DNA from: Micromonospora arborensis
GTDB taxonomy: Bacteria > Actinomycetota > Actinomycetes > Mycobacteriales > Micromonosporaceae
Length of the DNA stretch: 33,696 nucleotides
NCBI RefSeq assembly: GCF_003205615.1
Contig: NZ_PYBV01000043.1
Span: forward strand, 1-33,696
Direction: 5' to 3'
Part shown: positions 1 to 8,171 of the stretch, in pieces
How the letters are laid out: every line of letters begins with the position of its first letter
Numbering within the stretch: the stretch's first letter is position 1
The notes under the pieces: generated by a model
Told to the model about the DNA's origin: nothing
Database searches by the model: none
The model's input: only the letters and a program-made list of their open reading frames with translations
Translations under genes and position numbers: made by a program

Positions 1-23
1 CCGCCGCTTGAAACCGCCGCCTC

Positions 24-56
24 GGATACCGCAATGTCGGCGATCTGGAGTGGATC
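24..56. repeat. Dispersed repeat, copy 1 (one arm)
   Basis: The stretch beginning GGATACCGCAATGTCGGCGA and ending GGAGTGGATC is one arm of the inverted repeat seen complete at 22760-22833. Its reverse complement matches the left arms at 22760 and 33640 with a few substitutions. The partner arm, if it exists, lies before the window. The rest of 1-198 holds no convincing gene. Confidence 0.7.
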
Positions 57-198
57 TTGCCGGGGCGGGTCGGTCTGGGCGTCGGCGGCGTACCGCACCG
101 CGTGACCCGAAACTCGGGTGCGGTCGGCCTGGCGTACCCCTAGGCTCCCGCTCCAACGGCTGGCACGGCCCCCGGTCGGCTGGGAAAGGAGCGGAGCG

Positions 199-918
199 AT
201 GACGGCACACCTGTTCGCAGTCAGCTTCGACGCGAGCCAGCCTCGGCAGCTCGCGCAGTTCTGGTCCGGGCTCCTGGGGCGGGAGGTCGTCGACGATCCG
301 CACGACGGCGTCCTGCTCCGGCCCGCCAGGGACACCGAGTTCGGCATCCGCTTCGCCCCGAACCAGCAGCCGAAGGTCGTCCAGAACCGGATGCACTTCG
401 ACCTGACGAGCAGCTCGCTGGAGGACCAGCGGCAGACGGTGGCCAGGGCACTGGACCTCGGCGCGCGGCACGCCGACATCGGGCAGGGCCCGGAAATCGA
501 TCATGTGGTGCTCGCCGACCCCGAGGGCAACGAGTTCGACGTCATCGCGCCGGGCAACAACTTCCTCGCCGGCTGCGGGTTCGTCGGTGCGCTGGCCTGC
601 GACGGGTCGCAGAAGGTCGGGTACTTCTGGAGCGCGGCGCTGGGGTGGCCGCTGGTCTGGGACCAGGGCGAGGAGACCGCGATCCAGTCACCCAACGGCG
701 GCACGAAGATCACGTGGGGCGGTCCGCCGTACATGCCGAACGGAGGCAGGGACCGGGTGCGGTTCGACCTCGCGCCAGACCCCGACGTCGACCCGCAGGC
801 AGAGGTCGACCGTCTGCTCTCGCTCGGAGCGACCCGGATCGACACCGACGCGGCGGCCGGCCGGTTGGTGCTGGCCGATCCCGACGGCGCCGAGTTCAGC
901 CTGCTGACATCTCGTTAG
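199..918 (+). CDS. VOC superfamily protein with two glyoxalase-like domains
   Basis: A 240-residue protein made of two tandem glyoxalase/bleomycin-resistance-type (VOC) halves. Residues about 1-117 start with MTAHLFAVSFDASQPRQLAQ, and residues about 125-236 repeat the plan (VGALACDGSQKVGYFWSAAL, then LVLADPDGAEFSLL). Each half carries the FW...LG signature after the first strand and ends in a DPEGNEF/DPDGAEF strand, typical of the actinobacterial Glyoxalase_6 type. VOC proteins bind a metal or a small ligand in the cup between modules, and substrates differ widely, so none is assigned. The ATG at 199 is chosen because AAAGGAG (185-191) sits at proper spacing. An upstream in-frame start at 118 would add a low-complexity extension. 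It stands alone, followed by a GNAT gene. Confidence 0.85.
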   Translation: MTAHLFAVSFDASQPRQLAQFWSGLLGREVVDDPHDGVLLRPARDTEFGIRFAPNQQPKVVQNRMHFDLTSSSLEDQRQTVARALDLGARHADIGQGPEIDHVVLADPEGNEFDVIAPGNNFLAGCGFVGALACDGSQKVGYFWSAALGWPLVWDQGEETAIQSPNGGTKITWGGPPYMPNGGRDRVRFDLAPDPDVDPQAEVDRLLSLGATRIDTDAAAGRLVLADPDGAEFSLLTSR

Positions 919-1028
919 CCCACGGTCGCGCCGCGGCCTGCCCGGACCATCAAGATTGAGTGGGATCCAGCCCGACTCGCCGAAACGAATTGGACAACGG
1001 CGGCACCGGTCGGTCAGAGTGGTCGGCC

Positions 1029-1556
1029 GTGAGATACCTGCGTACCGGTGGTCCGGCCGCGATCCGGCGGCCCCGGCCCACCGACTCCGACGAGTTCGTC
1101 GCCGCCGTGCGGCGCAGTCGGGACCTGCACCACCCGTGGTTGGCCGCGCCGGCCAGCCCGGAGGAGTACGACAGCTACCTGAGGCGGATCCGCCGCCGCG
1201 ACAGTGCCGGTTACCTGATCTGTGACCGGGCCAGCGGCGAGATCGCCGGTTACGTGAACATCAGCGGGATCGTGCTCGGTGCGCTGCGCGGTGGGTACCT
1301 CGGGTATGCGGCGTTCCTGCCGTACAGCGGCACCGGGCACGCCTCGGCCGGTGTCGCCCTGGTGATCGACCACGCGTTCCACTCGGTCGGGCTGCACCGG
1401 CTGGAGGCGAACATCCAGCCGGGCAACGAGCCGTCCCGGCGGGTGGCCCGCAAGCTCGGTTTCCGGTTGGAGGGCTTCTCGCCGGACTACCTGTTCATCG
1501 ACGGCGCCTGGCGTGACCACGAGCGCTGGGCGATCACCGCGCCAGCGTCGACCTGA
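1029..1556 (+). CDS. GNAT N-acetyltransferase, RimJ/RimL type
   Basis: About 175 residues. Members transfer acetyl from acetyl-CoA to protein N-termini or small amines in the cytoplasm. The central region has the GNAT core: GYLGYAAFLPYSGTGHASAG (acetyl-CoA pyrophosphate loop in the GTGHASAG part), then FHSVGLHRLEANIQPGNEPS and RRVARKLGFRLEG, the classic RimJ-like motif B with N-x2-S-x3-ARKLGF. The C-terminus (DGAWRDHERWAI) also fits RimJ/RimL. The GTG at 1029 is preferred because the family usually begins just before the 'RYLRTGG...IRRP..TD' strand. An in-frame GTG at 960 would add 23 unconserved-looking residues, and neither start has a strong ribosome binding site. Substrate unknown. Confidence 0.8.
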   Translation: MRYLRTGGPAAIRRPRPTDSDEFVAAVRRSRDLHHPWLAAPASPEEYDSYLRRIRRRDSAGYLICDRASGEIAGYVNISGIVLGALRGGYLGYAAFLPYSGTGHASAGVALVIDHAFHSVGLHRLEANIQPGNEPSRRVARKLGFRLEGFSPDYLFIDGAWRDHERWAITAPAST

Positions 1557-1640
1557 CCGCGACGACGCTCGTCATGCTGGCTGGTAATTCGCCTGTAACA
1601 GCGACAAAAGCGCATAGACGTAATGACGTCGGTCAACGGA

Positions 1641-1646
1641 TATGAT
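1641..1646 (+). promoter_or_regulatory. Possible -10 box of the protease-kinase operon
   Basis: TATGAT lies in a locally AT-richer stretch (about 1583-1665) directly before the GTG at 1670. The best -35 candidate (TAGACG, 1615-1620) is poorly spaced at 20 bp. A GACGT-N4-ACGTC dyad at 1617-1630 could be an operator. This is inferred from composition and position only. Confidence 0.35.
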
Positions 1647-1669
1647 CCGCCTCCATTACCCTTAGCGAA

Positions 1670-3343
1670 GTGACGTTCAGCCATGGCAACGAGCGATGGC
1701 CGGTCCGTGTGCGTAGTGAGCATGGCGAGGTTCTGGGCGCCGGAATGGCGTTGGATGATCGCCACGTCCTGACCTGCGCCCACGTTGTCAGCGCAGGCGG
1801 CGAAACGGCGTCCCCCGGCACCGAGCCGACGTGGCCGGTCCTTGTCGACCTCGTCGGCCAGGCGGTCAGCCGGACGGTGCCGGCCCGGGTCATGCCCGGT
1901 TGCTGGTGGCCACCCACCGACGACGGGCGGGGTGACATCACGCTGCTCGAGCTGGCGGAGCCCGTGCCGCAGGGCCCCTTCGCGCCGCTGCGTCGCATGC
2001 GGCGGACCTGGGACCGCCGCGTCATCATGTACGGCTTCCCGGAGACGCTGGAACACGGCGTATTCGTCGAGGCCCGGCTCACCGGCCGGTCCGGGGCGGG
2101 CCGGGAACGGATCCAGATGGTCTCGGCGACCACCGGCCCCCAGGTCAGCCAGGGCTTCAGCGGCGCGGCGGTGGTCGACGCCGACACCGGGCACGTCGTC
2201 GGAATGGTGGTCAGCACGTACCAGGATGGCGACCGGGACGTGGTCGGCGGCGCCGAGCCGGGCAGCGGCCTGTCGTGGATGATCCCGGTCGAGACGATCC
2301 TGAGCCGCCTGTCGTGGATCCGTGACCAGGTGCCGGGGGAGTCCTCGGTCGACCTGAGCTTCCGATCTGTTGAGGACACCCCGGCCGACCCGAGGGTTGC
2401 TCGCCAACTCGTGGACTTCTTCGGTCGCGAGCTGCCCGGCAACGTGCTGGTCATCGTCATCGACCACCGCGATTCCGGCGTCGCCGCGGCGGTGCGTCAG
2501 GCCGCCGTGCTGTCCAGTCGGGAGCTTCGACCACCCACCGACCCGCACCAGGACGTCGTCGCCCCGCCGATCGGCAGCATCGACCTCGCGGTGGACGCCG
2601 CGGACAGGAGCACGAAGGACGTGTCCCAGCGGATCGCCGACTGGGCCGGGGCGGCCGACGCCGCGACCACGGCGCCGGACAGCGACCGGGTCATCGAGAC
2701 GGCGCCGCGCTCGATCATCATCAACAACATCGACGAGGCCGCCGAACCAGAGACGCTCCTCACCGAGGTGGTGCTGCCCCTGGTCGACCAGGCTCCCACG
2801 CGGGACCTGCGGATGCTGCTGACCTTCCGCGGTGAGTCGATCCGGCTGCGCACCACTCTGCTGGCGAGTCGGGTCGCTGGCCTGCAGACCGCCGAGGAGG
2901 CTGTCCGCCGGGCGTCCCGCAGGGCAATGGCCGTGGTCGCCGACGTGCCCCGGCTGCAGCCCGTGGCGACCGAGCTGCGGATCCAGCTGACCAAGCTGCG
3001 GGCCGCGGCCGCCACCACCGACGGCGACACTCTGGCCGCCCTCCTCGCCTCGACCGAGCGGGCCACCGACCGGGCGCTGCGCCGGGCCGAGTCGGTGCGG
3101 CGGGAGATCGTGGCACGGGAGGATCTCTGGTCCGAGCTTCGCGGCCGGCTGGGCGCCTACCTGGCGATGGCCGTGCAACACGGATTCTCCGAGGATGCCG
3201 TGCTCGGCACGTCGTACCGCCGCGCGTACGAGCTGCTCATGGCCGCGCCCTGCGATCTGGTGGTCACCGAGGTGGCGGTACGCCAGTACGCCGAGGCAGT
3301 CGCGCAGCGAGTGGGCGGCCAGCCCGGAGGGAGCGGTTCTTGA
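1670..3343 (+). CDS. Cytoplasmic trypsin-like serine protease with C-terminal helical / degenerate NTPase-like region
   Basis: 557 residues and no signal peptide, so probably cytoplasmic. Residues 1-215 form a trypsin-fold protease with the catalytic triad visible: H38 in LTCAHVV, D89 in RGDITLLEL and S164 in QGFSGAAVV. Residues about 235-375 look like an alpha/beta domain: NVLVIVIDHRDSGVAAAV occupies the place of a P-loop strand but lacks GxGKS, and SIIINNIDEA resembles a Walker B strand. This suggests a degenerate STAND/AAA-like NTPase. The rest is helical. The gene opens a six-gene operon. Its stop overlaps the TTG start of the kinase gene by four bases. Trypsin-like proteases co-occurring with TRYPCO domains are known from actinobacterial conflict systems. 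The GTG start lacks a good ribosome binding site. Confidence 0.85.
   Translation: MTFSHGNERWPVRVRSEHGEVLGAGMALDDRHVLTCAHVVSAGGETASPGTEPTWPVLVDLVGQAVSRTVPARVMPGCWWPPTDDGRGDITLLELAEPVPQGPFAPLRRMRRTWDRRVIMYGFPETLEHGVFVEARLTGRSGAGRERIQMVSATTGPQVSQGFSGAAVVDADTGHVVGMVVSTYQDGDRDVVGGAEPGSGLSWMIPVETILSRLSWIRDQVPGESSVDLSFRSVEDTPADPRVARQLVDFFGRELPGNVLVIVIDHRDSGVAAAVRQAAVLSSRELRPPTDPHQDVVAPPIGSIDLAVDAADRSTKDVSQRIADWAGAADAATTAPDSDRVIETAPRSIIINNIDEAAEPETLLTEVVLPLVDQAPTRDLRMLLTFRGESIRLRTTLLASRVAGLQTAEEAVRRASRRAMAVVADVPRLQPVATELRIQLTKLRAAAATTDGDTLAALLASTERATDRALRRAESVRREIVAREDLWSELRGRLGAYLAMAVQHGFSEDAVLGTSYRRAYELLMAAPCDLVVTEVAVRQYAEAVAQRVGGQPGGSGS
3326..3342 (+). promoter_or_regulatory. Strong ribosome binding site deciding a TTG start
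   Basis: GGAGGGAG (3326-3333) stands six bases before TTG at 3340. It is the best Shine-Dalgarno sequence of the operon, placed inside the end of the protease gene. It supports the rare TTG start of the kinase and translational coupling through the TTGA overlap. Confidence 0.7.
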
Positions 3344-5616
3344 CACCGTGCAATTGGCCAGGCTGCACCGGCACCGTCGACGAGACAGGTTTCTGTGACC
3401 TCTGCGGCCTCGCGCCACTCCCCACCGACAGCGCCAGGCCGGCGGCAGCCACGTCCCGGTCATCCACTCGGGACGTCTGGACGGTGGCCAGTCTCGTCTC
3501 CCTGCCGGTGCTGACCTTCTCGCCCGACGACACGGCCACCGAACCACTCCGGGTGCCCGACGAGTTGCGGGTCTGCGTCCGGAATCACCCCGTCGGTCGG
3601 AGCCGGGGCGGTCGACCCGGTCGGGACAGAGGCTTCTGCCCCTACTGCCCGACTCCGACGCCGTTCAACTTCCTGCCCAGCCTGCAACCGGACGACCTGG
3701 TCGCCGGGCGGTACAAGGTGGTCCGCTGCGTGGCCCGCGGCGGTCAGGGCTGGGTCTACCTCGCCCACGACACCCACAAGGATCTCCTCGACGTCGCCTT
3801 GAAGGGCGTGTTGCACGCCGAGGACGAGGCCTCCCTGCAGGCCGCGGTCGAGGAACGGCAGTTCCTCAACTCGCTGGACCACCCGAACATCGTCCGGAGC
3901 ACCGACTTCGCCACCCACGACGACCCGGTCGCCGGCCCGACCGGCTACATCGTGATGGACTTCCTCGACGGCATGTCGTTGCACAAGCTGCAGGCCGCCG
4001 CCAAGGACCCTCGGCAGCCGGACGTCGCGCTACCGATCGACCACATCCTCGCCTACGGCCACGAGATCCTCGCCGCGCTCGACTACCTGCACCGACGCGG
4101 GTTGCTCTACACCGACATGAAGCCCGACAACGTGATGCGCACCGCCGACCGGATCAAGGTGATCGACCTGGGCGGGGTCCGCAAGGCCGACAGCGGGCAC
4201 GAGCGGATCGTCCATTCCGTCGGCTTCTCGGTGAGCAAGACGGAATACCAGACCCGGGGCCCCACCGAACGCTCCGACCTGTTCGCCCTCGGTCGTACGT
4301 TGGAAGAGCTGTACCGGCACCGCACACCCGGGCCGGACACCCCCGGAGCAGCCCCGGACGCCCTCGGCATCGAGTCGTTCCGCCGGCTCGTCGCCCGGGC
4401 GGTCCGCCCAGACTGGGACCGGCGGTTCGCCTCTGCCGTCGAGATGTCCGAGCAGCTCCTCGGGGTGCTGCGGGAGATCCTGGCGGGCCAGCCGGACCGG
4501 CGTCAGCCCGAGCCGATCTCGCTCTTCCAACCCTCCGCCCAACTGCTGGACGCGGGTCTCGGGCTGGTCCCGCCACTGCGTACCTGGATCGGTGCGGTCG
4601 ACAGCACCGTCCTGGATGACGGCCTGCCCACCTCGGTCGACGTGGCCCTCGGCCTGCCGGTGCCCCGACCCGACCCGGACGACCCGGCCGTCAACGTGCT
4701 CCGCACGGTCGACGCGTCGGACGCGCGGGCACTGCTGGGTGAGCTCGCCATGGTCGAACAGAGGTCGGTGGAGATCGAGTTGAGTCGGTGCCGGGCACAC
4801 CTCGCGCTGGCCGACCTCGACGCGGCCGACGCGGCGTTGTCCGCCGCCGAAACGTTGCCCGGCACCCAGCCCGACGTCGACTGGCGGATCGCCTGGCACC
4901 GTGGGCTGCTCGCGCTCGCCGGCGACCGGATCGACGTGGCGGGACGGCAGTTCGACGTGGTCTACGGCGACATCCCCGGGGAGGTCGCCCCCAAGCTCGC
5001 GTTGGGCTACTGCGCCGAGCGGGACGGCGACGACGCGCGGGCGGCCCGCTACTACGCGGCGGTCTGGCTGCGCGACCCGTTCCAGGCCAGCGCCGCGTTC
5101 GGGCTGGCCCGGCTCCGCCTGGCGGCGACCGACCGGGCCGGTGCCGTCGCCGTACTCGACGAGGTTCCGGCGCTCTCCCGGCACCACGACGCCGCCCGCG
5201 TCGCCGCGGTGCGGGTGCTGTCGTCCCGGTTGCCCGGCGGCCCACCCGCCGCCCGCGAGCTCAGCCAGGCCGTCCACCGGCTGACCGGGCTGGATCTCGA
5301 CGGCGAGTCGCGCGACCGGCTGACCACGGCGATCCGGGAGATGGCGCTCGACCTGGTGCGTTCCGGAGACGCCGCCGACCTGGCCGGCGGCCCGGTGCTG
5401 GGTGACCCGCCGACTGAGCGTGCCATCCGCGAGTTGCTGGAGAACTCGTACCGGGCGTTGGGCCAGCAGGCGCGACACGCCGATCTCCCCGAGCCCGTGG
5501 CGGTGCGGTCCGGCCGCTCTCGGCTGGTTGGTCGCACCGGCGACGCCGCGCGTCGCGCCGCGCACGACGTGCTCGTCGACCGGGCGAACGCCGTCCGGCC
5601 CCGCACCCGATGGTGA
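3340..5616 (+). CDS. PknG-like serine/threonine kinase with zinc ribbons and TPR tail
   Basis: 758 residues with the PknG layout. An N-terminal zinc ribbon (C4, C9, C19, C22) comes first. A rubredoxin-like segment follows at 79-113 (C79...PVGRS...C100, C103...FNFLP), where the second cysteine of the first pair is replaced by N/H. The kinase domain spans about 122-375, and a TPR-like helical tail spans about 470-690. Kinase features: ARGGQGWVYLA loop, K155 in VALKG, catalytic D259 in TDMKPDN (replacing HRD, as in PknG) and D276 in IDLGG. PknG kinases lack the HRD arginine and are cytoplasmic regulators of metabolism fed by envelope sensors. The following membrane protein and lipoprotein make the same arrangement likely here. 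It differs from classical PknG by the extra N-terminal ribbon and the operon partners. Confidence 0.9.
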   Translation: MTPCNWPGCTGTVDETGFCDLCGLAPLPTDSARPAAATSRSSTRDVWTVASLVSLPVLTFSPDDTATEPLRVPDELRVCVRNHPVGRSRGGRPGRDRGFCPYCPTPTPFNFLPSLQPDDLVAGRYKVVRCVARGGQGWVYLAHDTHKDLLDVALKGVLHAEDEASLQAAVEERQFLNSLDHPNIVRSTDFATHDDPVAGPTGYIVMDFLDGMSLHKLQAAAKDPRQPDVALPIDHILAYGHEILAALDYLHRRGLLYTDMKPDNVMRTADRIKVIDLGGVRKADSGHERIVHSVGFSVSKTEYQTRGPTERSDLFALGRTLEELYRHRTPGPDTPGAAPDALGIESFRRLVARAVRPDWDRRFASAVEMSEQLLGVLREILAGQPDRRQPEPISLFQPSAQLLDAGLGLVPPLRTWIGAVDSTVLDDGLPTSVDVALGLPVPRPDPDDPAVNVLRTVDASDARALLGELAMVEQRSVEIELSRCRAHLALADLDAADAALSAAETLPGTQPDVDWRIAWHRGLLALAGDRIDVAGRQFDVVYGDIPGEVAPKLALGYCAERDGDDARAARYYAAVWLRDPFQASAAFGLARLRLAATDRAGAVAVLDEVPALSRHHDAARVAAVRVLSSRLPGGPPAARELSQAVHRLTGLDLDGESRDRLTTAIREMALDLVRSGDAADLAGGPVLGDPPTERAIRELLENSYRALGQQARHADLPEPVAVRSGRSRLVGRTGDAARRAAHDVLVDRANAVRPRTRW

Positions 5617-5646
5617 CCGAACCGACCCGGAACGGAGCGTGAATCG

Positions 5647-7077
5647 GTGGACACCGCTATCCAGTTCAGCCTGGAAGTCAACCAGAACAAGTATCTGCGC
5701 GTGGGCGGCCGGGAGATGCACGCCGTCCTCTCGGTGACCGGGCAGGGGACGACGGGCGAGGACGACACCTCAACCCGGTCGGATCCGTCCCGGCTGGTCG
5801 AGGTGCTGGTGATCGACTGTTCCGGGTCGATGGCGGATCCACCGACCAAGATGGCGGCGGCGGAGCAGGCCGCCGCGGCGGCCATCAACGTGTTGCCGGA
5901 CGGCGTCCGGTTCGCGGTGATCGAGGGGACCCTGCAGGCCAGAGTGGTCTATCCGCCGACGGGGACGCTCGTGACCGCCTCGCCGGCCACCCGCAAAGAG
6001 GCCAAGGCGGCGGTCGCCCGGCTCAGCGCCAGCGGCGGGACGGCGATGGGCAGTTGGCTCGCGGCGGCACGGGACCTGCTTCCGCCGTCGTCGACGACGA
6101 TCAACCACGTGCTGCTGCTCACCGACGGGGTCAACCAGCACGAGACCGAGGAGGAGTTGGAACGTGTCCTGCGGACCTGCGCCGGCCGGTTCGTCTGCGA
6201 CCCCCGCGGCATCGGAGAGGGGTGGCACCCCCCGGATCTGCTCCGGATCGCCGCCGCGCTGAACGGCACCGCCGAGGCGGTACGGCGGCCAGCCGACCTG
6301 GTAGCCAGCTTCCGGGAGTCCATTCGTGCCGCGCTGACCAAGCTCCTGCCGGACGTGCGGATCCGGCTGCGGACCGTGCCGTACGCGACGGTGACCTTCT
6401 TCAAACAGGCCCGCCCCACCATTCAGGACCTCACCGAGTACGCCACGAAGGTCGACGAGCGGACGTGGGAGGTCGCCACCGGCTCGTGGGGTGCCGAGCG
6501 CCGGGAGTTCCATCTCTGCCTGGGTGTCGAGCCACCCGACGACATCCTGGAGCAGGACCGGTTGGCCGCCCGGGTCGACCTGGTGGTCGACGGGGAGCTG
6601 CGGGCCGCCACCGCGACCGTCCTCGTGCACTGGACCGTCAACATGGCCAGGTCGGCGCGGATAGATCTCAGCGTCTCCCAGGTGACCGGGCAGGAGGACG
6701 TCCGGCAGGCCATCAACGCCGGCTGCGACGCGTACGACCGTGGTGACCGGATCGAGGCACACGCTCAGTGGGCTCGGGCGGTGGCGCTGGCAACGGCGAC
6801 GCGGGACGAGGTCGCCCTGGACCAGCTACGGCACCTGGTGGACATCGAGCCCGGTGGCCTCGTCCGGCTCAAGGAGAACCTGAGCCAGACCGACATCAAG
6901 GTCAGCATCATCGAGTCGACGCAGAACCCGTCGCACCCACCGGTGCCGCGCGGCAGAGCAGTCGCGGACCAGATCTGCGGCGCGTGCGGCGAGACGTCAC
7001 CGCCCGGCGCGGGCCGTTGCGAGAACTGCGGTCGGCGGTTCACGGGCGACGACCCACCAGCGGGAGCGCTGGTATGA
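5647..7077 (+). CDS. vWA domain protein with C-terminal zinc ribbon
   Basis: 476 residues. The von Willebrand A domain spans about 48-235 with a full MIDAS: D57-x-S59-x-S61 in IDCSGSM, T132 in SGGTAMGS and D160 in LLLTDGVN. A beta-rich region (about 240-360) and a helical stretch reminiscent of one TPR (about 365-405) follow. The C-terminus carries a zinc ribbon, C444-x2-C447 and C458-x2-C461. vWA MIDAS domains bind protein partners through a divalent metal, often as scaffolds next to kinases or AAA+ ATPases. Start GTG at 5647 has GGAG (5634-5637) nine bases upstream. The gene lies 30 bp after the kinase gene, and its stop overlaps the next ATG (ATGA). No signal peptide is seen, so probably cytoplasmic. 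Confidence 0.88.
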   Translation: MDTAIQFSLEVNQNKYLRVGGREMHAVLSVTGQGTTGEDDTSTRSDPSRLVEVLVIDCSGSMADPPTKMAAAEQAAAAAINVLPDGVRFAVIEGTLQARVVYPPTGTLVTASPATRKEAKAAVARLSASGGTAMGSWLAAARDLLPPSSTTINHVLLLTDGVNQHETEEELERVLRTCAGRFVCDPRGIGEGWHPPDLLRIAAALNGTAEAVRRPADLVASFRESIRAALTKLLPDVRIRLRTVPYATVTFFKQARPTIQDLTEYATKVDERTWEVATGSWGAERREFHLCLGVEPPDDILEQDRLAARVDLVVDGELRAATATVLVHWTVNMARSARIDLSVSQVTGQEDVRQAINAGCDAYDRGDRIEAHAQWARAVALATATRDEVALDQLRHLVDIEPGGLVRLKENLSQTDIKVSIIESTQNPSHPPVPRGRAVADQICGACGETSPPGAGRCENCGRRFTGDDPPAGALV

Positions 7078-8171
7078 CGGCGGTCGTGCGTACCCCGGCG
7101 CTGGTCAGCACCACCCGGCAAACCCTCGTGCGTCTGCGCGGGTGGCTGCTCGGGATCACCGCCGTCACCCTGGCCAGCAGTCTGGCGGTCTTCCTCGGTG
7201 TCGCCGGGAATGCCGACGTCGCCGCGGACCGGTCCGTACCGGCGATCCTCGCCAGCTACGACGCGCAGGACGCGCTGCGCAACGCGCATCTCGCGGCGGT
7301 GCGCAATCTCGCCGAGGGCGGCGAGGTCCTCGGCGGCCCCGGGGTGGATTACCAGCGCCAGATCGCCGGCGCCGGCCAGTACCTCACCCTGTTGGCGGAG
7401 AACAACGCGGCCGGCGATGAGGGCACCCAGGCCATCCAGACGATCGAGGCGCTGCTGGTCACCTATACCGGGCTCATCGGCCAGGCCGACGCGCGCTACC
7501 GGGACGCGGGTCTGCGGGCCCTCGGGGTGGCCGCGCTCCGGGACGCGGCGAGCATGTTGGACGACATCCTGTTCCGGCTCGAGCGTCTGCGGGGCATGCA
7601 GTTGCGTGCCATGGACAACCAGGTGAACAACGTCTGGACCAACAAGCTGACCGCGGCCGTCTGGCTGCTGCCGCTGGTCGCGCTCGGCGTCCTGTTGATC
7701 CGGACGCAGGTGTATCTGAGCCGCCGCTTCCGCCGGACGATGAATGTTCCCCTGCTGGTGGCCACTGTCGCGACGGTGGGGATGGTGGCTCTCACCGCGC
7801 TGAGCCTCTGGTCGGCGGACAAACTGGACCGGGCCCGTGCGGGAGTCGAAGCCGTGCACGACAGCCGGCAGGGGCAGCTTGAGGACGTGCGTTTCCGCGC
7901 CGCCAACGGCTTGGCGAGTGCGGTGCAGGAGCAGTGCAAGACTGCCTGCGCCGACACCATCGCGGAAATTGCCGCCCCGGCCCCGTCCCCGTCTTCGACA
8001 CCAGGGCGGGCGATCATCGCGGCCGACGCCGCCATCACCGCCGATGCCGTCGGCGCGGCCGACAGCCGCTCCGTCGAACTCGCCCTGCCCCTGCTCGCGC
8101 TCGGCATCGCGGTGCTGGTCCTCGCGGGCTTCCGGCCCCGCCTGGCGGAATATGGAGAGCGGTCGACATGA
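7074..8171 (+). CDS. Four-TM membrane protein with two extracytoplasmic domains (GlnX-like role)
   Basis: 365 residues. Predicted membrane helices: 24-44, 191-210, 225-247 and 334-353. The segment between helices 2 and 3 is short and basic (SRRFRR), so by the positive-inside rule both large loops (about 45-190, helical, and 248-333, with C288 and C292) face outside, with short cytoplasmic ends. The first loop resembles four-helix-bundle sensor domains. It has no transporter, kinase or HAMP motif. It sits between a PknG-like kinase/vWA pair and a solute-binding lipoprotein, the place taken by GlnX in the GlnH-GlnX-PknG pathway, which suggests it passes ligand status of the lipoprotein inward. 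This is inference from context. The ATG start overlaps the vWA stop. Confidence 0.8.
   Translation: MTAVVRTPALVSTTRQTLVRLRGWLLGITAVTLASSLAVFLGVAGNADVAADRSVPAILASYDAQDALRNAHLAAVRNLAEGGEVLGGPGVDYQRQIAGAGQYLTLLAENNAAGDEGTQAIQTIEALLVTYTGLIGQADARYRDAGLRALGVAALRDAASMLDDILFRLERLRGMQLRAMDNQVNNVWTNKLTAAVWLLPLVALGVLLIRTQVYLSRRFRRTMNVPLLVATVATVGMVALTALSLWSADKLDRARAGVEAVHDSRQGQLEDVRFRAANGLASAVQEQCKTACADTIAEIAAPAPSPSSTPGRAIIAADAAITADAVGAADSRSVELALPLLALGIAVLVLAGFRPRLAEYGERST

Noticed and set aside
118..198. N-terminal extension of the VOC protein
   Set aside because: The extension is Arg/Pro-rich without conserved pattern, and the ribosome binding site favours ATG 199.
1487..3547. 686-residue open frame on the minus strand opposite the protease gene
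   Set aside because: Shadow of the trypsin-like gene: low-complexity Arg/Gly/His-rich composition, no ribosome binding site or family signature, while the plus strand has a full catalytic triad.
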